Positions 62,342-64,000 of a stretch of DNA of 64,000 nt are shown piece by piece; the stretch's first letter is position 1, and each line of letters begins with the position of its first letter. The notes beneath the pieces are model-generated. The model was given only the letters and a program-made list of their open reading frames with translations. It made no database searches and was not told the origin of the DNA. The translations under genes and the position numbers were made by a program. The DNA is from Geojedonia litorea (GTDB lineage Bacteria; Bacteroidota; Bacteroidia; Flavobacteriales; Flavobacteriaceae): positions 186,001-250,000 of the forward strand of contig NZ_JBHSGP010000005.1 of assembly GCF_042654525.1 (NCBI RefSeq). Reading direction: 5' to 3'.

Positions 62342-63120
62342 TTTGCTTTGAATGTAATTATAAAATGGTCTGCAAATTTTGACAATCGTTTAAATTTCAT
62401 ATGGTTGTCGAGCCAAGCTAACACTCCTAAAATAAACTTTTTATTGGAGAAAAATGATTCTAGGTATGATGGAGGAACAAATAACCCTATTGGAGCGTAG
62501 TTTTCTACGTCGAAATAATCATTAGCGAAAGATTCTAATTCCATAGGGTTGTAATACCATGTAGAAACAAGATGGCCATGAACACTGACGTTAACAGCAT
62601 TGTTATTGTTTCTTCTAAATAATAATTTGCATTTTCCTTTGAAAAAAAGATAAATATTGTCCCAAATGCAATTTTTTGGCATAATTACGCATACTATTTT
62701 GCCTTGTTCATTAAGCTTATTTCGAGAATTTGAAAAGAATTTTATTAATTTTTCGGAAGAGATACAGTTTAAACCTCCGAAATTGGAAAATATGAGATCA
62801 TATTTTTTGCTGGACTCAATTTTATCGAGATTATTGAGATTCAACAACTGAAAATTTAAGTTGCTTAAGTTAGTTTTATTTTGGGCTGTATGCAGCATTG
62901 CTTCTGATATGTCGGTTGCCAACACCTTATGCCCTTGTTTTGCCAACCAAATGGCATCTTCTCCTGTACCGCAGTTGACTTCTAAAATATCTAATTTTTT
63001 GTTGTTATCTATTGTTCTTAAAAAATAATCATAAACCAATTTTCGTTGATATTTTCCAATTTTGGAATTAGTGAAAGATCTATCGTAGTCTTTCGCCGCT
63101 AAATCAAAGCTATTGAACAT
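62338..63120 (-). CDS. Class I SAM-dependent methyltransferase
   Basis: The 260-residue protein has motif I LDILEVNCGTGEDAIWLAKQG, the acidic residue in ATDISEAML, and motif IV DLIFSNFGGLNCISSEKLIK. The C-terminal segment (NYAPIGLFVPPSYLESFF) is aromatic and may bind the acceptor. It overlaps the radical SAM gene before it by 11 bases and the one after by 4 bases. Methyltransferase class is clear; the substrate is not. Confidence 0.88.
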   Translation of the reverse strand: MFNSFDLAAKDYDRSFTNSKIGKYQRKLVYDYFLRTIDNNKKLDILEVNCGTGEDAIWLAKQGHKVLATDISEAMLHTAQNKTNLSNLNFQLLNLNNLDKIESSKKYDLIFSNFGGLNCISSEKLIKFFSNSRNKLNEQGKIVCVIMPKNCIWDNIYLFFKGKCKLLFRRNNNNAVNVSVHGHLVSTWYYNPMELESFANDYFDVENYAPIGLFVPPSYLESFFSNKKFILGVLAWLDNHMKFKRLSKFADHFIITFKAK

Positions 63121-64000
63121 TGCCTGGTTGCATATTTTTAAGTTGGAATCGGTATAAAAGTGCCGACAGAAAATAATAAAAGATAAGTAACATCGACCTG
63201 ATTTGAGATTTGTTAATTGATAAAGGACTGGAAAAAGCTTTTTTATAATTTCTTAAAGCTAGACTTTTCCTATATTCTTGATGAACGTATCGATGCAATT
63301 TTTTGTAATATTTTGAATGGAATGTACCATCGAACATCATGGCAAGATCATCAGAATCGGTCCAGTTTGCTTTATATTTTAAATCTGCCTTGACCTTTTC
63401 ATAGAATTTTGTTCCTGGGAGTGGGTACGAAATTGAAATACCTATATTGTCGGGCTGAAGTTCTTTGATCATAGTTATTGTTTTTTCAATATCTGCTTTG
63501 GACTCCCCTAAATACCCAAATTGTATAAAAAATGCTACTCTAATGTGTTTTTCTTTCAGCAATTTAGTTGCTTTAAAAATTTGGTCAACTGTTGTCCCTT
63601 TATCCATGGCATCCAGAATATATTGCGATCCACTTTCGGCTCCTACCCAAACTTCTTCCAATCCACTGTCGTGTAATGCATCTATAGTATCTTCCTTTAA
63701 AAGTAAGTCAACCCGACTTTGCATATAAAATGAAATGTTTAAGGTTTTCTTTTTCAGCTCTCTATTAAAATCTTGAACCCAATTGGGTTTTAAGCCAAAG
63801 ATATCATCGCACATCCAAAATCGACTTACTCCATAGGTGTTTTGAAGATAGTCAATATGGTTTGCTACATATGCTGGTGAATGTGAGTTATACCGATTTC
63901 CATAAATTGGTTTAGCACACCAGTTGCACTTAAATGGACAACCCCTGGTGGTTACAATGTTAAGTGTAAATTCTTTTCCACCGGAATTCCAAATCGTTTT
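63110..64000 (-). CDS. B12-binding-fold radical SAM protein, C-terminal part (cut by window edge)
   Basis: The open frame runs to the right edge, so the N-terminal domain is outside the window. What is visible includes the radical SAM motif TTRGCPFKCNWCAKPIYG, the segment EEVWVGAESGSQYILDAMD, and FIQFGYLGESKADIEKTITM. It is close in sequence and layout to the radical SAM protein at 60956-62341, so the pair arose by duplication. It overlaps the following methyltransferase gene by 11 bases. The cluster continues beyond the window. Confidence 0.88.
   Translation of the reverse strand, partial: KTIWNSGGKEFTLNIVTTRGCPFKCNWCAKPIYGNRYNSHSPAYVANHIDYLQNTYGVSRFWMCDDIFGLKPNWVQDFNRELKKKTLNISFYMQSRVDLLLKEDTIDALHDSGLEEVWVGAESGSQYILDAMDKGTTVDQIFKATKLLKEKHIRVAFFIQFGYLGESKADIEKTITMIKELQPDNIGISISYPLPGTKFYEKVKADLKYKANWTDSDDLAMMFDGTFHSKYYKKLHRYVHQEYRKSLALRNYKKAFSSPLSINKSQIRSMLLIFYYFLSALLYRFQLKNMQPGNVQ

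Overview
The window comes from a low-GC chromosome of the phylum Bacteroidetes, almost certainly family Flavobacteriaceae and probably marine. The evidence is: a secreted PL6 alginate/chondroitin-type lyase with a type IX secretion (T9SS) sorting domain; several promoters fitting the Bacteroidetes consensus (TTTG near -33, TAnnTTTG near -7); DUF6090 and DUF4199 proteins; a single-chain large PurL; a 950-residue CarB without the C-terminal regulatory domain; and GlmU-like and VPS10/BNR-type proteins typical of this family. I saw no rRNA, tRNA, CRISPR array or transposase.

Layout. 1-5079 is an accessory stretch: two tandem DUF6090 membrane proteins (the first cut by the window edge), a CPBP protease-like membrane protein, an AAA ATPase with a TOPRIM-like C-terminus, and a small lipoprotein. 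It is littered with repeats: a 102-bp direct repeat carrying an 18-bp dyad, REP-like palindromes, and a nine-unit 10-bp tandem array. 5080-16918 holds an ECF sigma/anti-sigma pair, Cu-Zn superoxide dismutase, a large BNR-repeat exoprotein paired with an S9 peptidase, an M28 peptidase-YdeI pair and a three-domain exported protein. 17014-25780 is a fatty-acid degradation region: a MarR regulator with a candidate operator, a fused hydroxyacyl-CoA dehydrogenase/enoyl-CoA hydratase, thiolase and acyl-CoA dehydrogenase, ending in a terminator, with a separate acyl-CoA ligase nearby. A four-helix-bundle (S23-type) gene bracketed by imperfect inverted repeats is inserted inside this operon.

26174-55155 is mostly core genome: the PL6 lyase, purL, an RsmB-type rRNA methyltransferase, a three-gene ECF sigma operon, a four-gene envelope operon (DUF4199, GT2, phosphosugar mutase, MsbA-like ABC exporter), L31 type B, a GlmU-like protein, an oligopeptide-type binding protein, mtaB, a lytic transglycosylase-cardiolipin synthase pair, L34 (rpmH) and carB. 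A candidate small RNA with its own promoter and terminator lies at about 35950-36040.

55159-64000 is the most unusual part: nine tightly packed or overlapping minus-strand genes running off the right edge. They encode three cobalamin-fold radical SAM enzymes, four class I methyltransferases, one sulfotransferase and one polysaccharide-type flippase, with no glycosyltransferase in view. Each radical SAM gene is followed directly by a methyltransferase gene. I infer a pathway for a heavily modified (methylated, sulfated) exported glycan or lipid-linked molecule; the product is not recognisable from sequence alone.
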